Origin: Marivibrio sp040218065
GTDB taxonomy: Bacteria; Pseudomonadota; Alphaproteobacteria; UBA8366; Aestuariispiraceae
Length of the DNA stretch: 64,000 nucleotides
Direction: 5' to 3'
NCBI RefSeq assembly: GCF_040218065.1
Contig: NZ_JAVJQE010000010.1
Span: 124,001 to 188,000, forward strand
Shown: positions 62,184 through 64,000 of the stretch, one piece after another
Numbering within the stretch: the stretch's first letter is position 1
How the letters are laid out: each line of letters opens with the position of its first letter
Translations under genes and position numbers: made by a program
The notes under the pieces: model-generated
What the model was told of the DNA's origin: nothing
Database searches by the model: none
What the model saw: only the letters and a program-made list of their open reading frames with translations

Positions 62184-63635
62184 TCAGGCGGCCGGCGGCG
62201 GCAGTTCGGCCACCAGACGGACCGAGGCGGTGAGCTCCTCCAATTGGAAGTGCGGCTTCAGGAAGACGGTGGCGTTGTAGGCCCCCGGCTTGCCTGGGAT
62301 CTCGCGCACGTCGACGCGCGCCTCGCGCAGCGGGAAGCGCGCTTTCGTCGCCTGCGGGGCGTCGTCCGTGAGCAGCACGTAATTCGCGATCCAGGTGTTG
62401 AGATACTCCTCTACATTGGCCGCAGTCAGGAAGCTGCCGACCTTGTCGCGCATGATCGCCTTCAGGTAATGGGCGAAGCGCGAGGCGGCGAGCACATAGG
62501 GCAGACGCGCCGACAGGGCCGCGTTGGCGTTGGCGCTGTCGAGATTGTACTTCTTCGGCTTCTGCGCCGTCTGGCCGCCGAAGAAGGCGGCGAAGTCGGC
62601 GCCCTTGCAATGGCACAGCGCGATGAAGCCGAGGTCGGAGAGCTCTTTCTCCCGCCGGTCGGTGATCGCGATCTCGGTCGGGCATTTCAGCGCGATGTCG
62701 CCTTCGTCGGTGCGGAAGGTGTGGGTCGGCAGGCCCTTGACCACCCCGCCGCCCTCGACGCCGCGGATGGCCGCCGTCCAACCGTAGAGCGAGAAGGCGT
62801 TGGTGATGCGCTGCGCAAGCGCCCACCCGGCGTTGCCCCAGAGATACTTGGAGTGGTCGCGGCCGTCGACGTCCTCTACGAACTCGAAGCCTTCGACCGG
62901 CACCGTGTCAGGCCCGTAGGGCAGGCGCAGCAGCACGTGCGGCAGGGTGAGCGCGACGTAGCGGCTCTCCTCGCTGTCGCGGAAACTGCGCCATTTGATC
63001 AGCTCCGCGCTCTCGAAGATCTTGGCCAGATCGCGCGGTCCGCCGAGGTCGGTGAAGCTGTCCATGTCGAACAGCCGCGGATTGGCGGCCGAGATCATCG
63101 GCGCGTGCGCCGCGGCGGCGACTTCCGCCAGCTTCTCCAGCAGGGCCATGTCCTGCGGATGGCGACCGAACTCGAAATCGACCATCAAGGCGCTGTAGGG
63201 GTGGCCGCCGAAGGTGCCGTACTCTTCCTCGTAAATCTTCTTGAAGAGCGCCGACTGGTCGAACTCCACCGCCTTTTCCAGGTCGGTGAGAACGTCCTTC
63301 CTGTTGGCGTTGAGGACGCGCAGCTTGAGCTGCGTGCCCGTCTCCGTGTTCATCACGAGGTAATGCAGACCGCGCCAGGTGGACTCCAACGTCTGGAAAT
63401 CCTCATGGTGCATGATCTCGTTCAGCTGTTCGGTGATCAGCGCATCGATCTCGGCGATCTTCTGCGAGATCAAGGCGGCCGTGTCGGCGGAGACGTCGGT
63501 CCCCTCCGCCGCCACGCTGTCGATGAATTCGCCGATCAGATCGACGGCGTAGGGCTTTTGCTCCTCCGCCCGGGCCAGCTTGCCCTCGGTCATGATCTGC
63601 TCGAGGACGTTCAGTTCGCTTTTCTCGTCAGCCAT
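62184..63635 (-). CDS. tssC: TssC, T6SS contractile sheath large subunit
   Basis: 483 residues: EFIDSVAAEG, LNEIMHHEDFQTLESTWRGLHYLV, YSALMVDFEFGRHPQD and the late VLLTDD...FPLREARVDVREIPGKPG match TssC (ImpC/VipB). Forms the sheath with TssB. Normal length. Confidence 0.97.
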   Translation of the reverse strand: MADEKSELNVLEQIMTEGKLARAEEQKPYAVDLIGEFIDSVAAEGTDVSADTAALISQKIAEIDALITEQLNEIMHHEDFQTLESTWRGLHYLVMNTETGTQLKLRVLNANRKDVLTDLEKAVEFDQSALFKKIYEEEYGTFGGHPYSALMVDFEFGRHPQDMALLEKLAEVAAAAHAPMISAANPRLFDMDSFTDLGGPRDLAKIFESAELIKWRSFRDSEESRYVALTLPHVLLRLPYGPDTVPVEGFEFVEDVDGRDHSKYLWGNAGWALAQRITNAFSLYGWTAAIRGVEGGGVVKGLPTHTFRTDEGDIALKCPTEIAITDRREKELSDLGFIALCHCKGADFAAFFGGQTAQKPKKYNLDSANANAALSARLPYVLAASRFAHYLKAIMRDKVGSFLTAANVEEYLNTWIANYVLLTDDAPQATKARFPLREARVDVREIPGKPGAYNATVFLKPHFQLEELTASVRLVAELPPPAA

Positions 63636-63696
63636 CGCTCGCTTCCCCTAGTCGACGGCGCGCCCCCATCGGGCGGCGCTTCGGCCGTCCGCCCGC

Positions 63697-64000
63697 TTAC
63701 TCGTCGCCCTTTTTCGCCGCATCCAGAAGCTTCTTGAGCTCCTTCTGCTTGGCGTCGTCGGAGACCATCTCGCGCAGCAGGCGATCGAGATCGTCGTTGC
63801 CGTCGAGCTTGGTCATCAGATCGGCGAGCCGCCGACGCGCGTCGAACAGCTTCTTCAGCGGTTCGATCTGTTTGACCACGTTCTCGGGTTCGAAATCGTC
63901 GAGGCTGCGGAAGGCGAGCTCGACATTCATCTTGCCGGCGTCCTTGTCGTCCTCGCCGACCATGCGGTTTTCGACCTGGAAGGCCGCGCGCGGCTTCACG
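63697..64000 (-). CDS. tssB: TssB, T6SS sheath small subunit, 5' end beyond window
   Basis: About 100 C-terminal residues are visible, starting in AAFQVENRM and including MNVELAFRSLDDFEPENVVKQIEPLKKLFDARRRLADLM and a Lys-rich end, as in TssB (ImpB/VipA). The true start lies outside the window; an internal GTG could be misread as a start. 61 bp upstream of tssC. Confidence 0.93.
   Translation of the reverse strand, partial: VKPRAAFQVENRMVGEDDKDAGKMNVELAFRSLDDFEPENVVKQIEPLKKLFDARRRLADLMTKLDGNDDLDRLLREMVSDDAKQKELKKLLDAAKKGDE

Noticed and set aside
63697..63999. Complete small gene beginning with a GTG near the right edge
   Set aside because: The sequence is the C-terminal part of TssB; the apparent start is an internal valine, so the gene is truncated by the window.

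Overview
The window is GC-rich (coding regions look like about 65-70% GC) and reads as the chromosome of an alphaproteobacterium. Supporting features are the mreB-mreC-mreD-mrdA-rodA cluster, the three-gene proton-translocating transhydrogenase (pntAA-pntAB-pntB), DUF1192 and DUF4197 proteins, and an Imp-type T6SS operon. I cannot name the genus from the sequence alone.

Layout. 1-6921: accessory-flavoured end, with an MmeI-like single-chain restriction-modification enzyme cut by the window edge, slyX plus a DUF4197 protein, a low-complexity secreted protein and a lipoprotein, a transglutaminase-fold protein, and an integrase remnant next to tRNA-Lys(CUU). 7024-14554: core cell-shape operon and ilvC. 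14736-17732: a frameshifted gene of unknown function and an 856-bp tandem duplication carrying a small membrane-protein gene whose second copy has a nonsense codon. 17804-27412: acyl-CoA ligase, oligoendopeptidase F, a hydrolase, an ABC1 kinase and pntAA/AB/B. 27551-35563: an unrecognised four-CxxC zinc-finger protein, a DUF4010 membrane protein, then a minus-strand group (FAD amine oxidase, EamA transporter, non-pyrrolysine MttB-family methyltransferase, GlxA/AraC regulator) that looks like a methylated-amine or betaine catabolic locus. 35809-43363: reductases, bdhA, a nitrilase, arsC, a crotonase and formate-THF ligase. 43480-46396: a candidate small RNA, metY, a hydrolase and a thioesterase. 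46422-47036: a RelBE/ParE-type toxin-antitoxin pair with a clear palindromic operator. 47171-57316: mixed metabolic genes, including a ferredoxin-NADP reductase, a zinc amidohydrolase-AbrB transporter pair, an SDR plus AMP-ligase pair, a rhomboid protease and a nitroreductase. 57645-64000: T6SS operon transcribed leftward as tssB-tssC-hcp-(unknown)-tssE-tssF-tssG, tssB being cut by the window edge.

Most noteworthy: (i) 43480-43591 looks like a terminator-ended small RNA whose single-stranded segment is perfectly complementary over 15 nt to the predicted 5' end of the adjacent metY transcript; (ii) an unrecognised 181-residue protein sits between hcp and tssE and is a candidate T6SS cargo; (iii) the diverged 856-bp tandem duplication; (iv) a J-domain-less DnaJ-type zinc-finger protein with a basic tail; (v) a histone-like Lys/Ala tail on PntAA. 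All functional statements come from reading motifs and context; no database search was possible.
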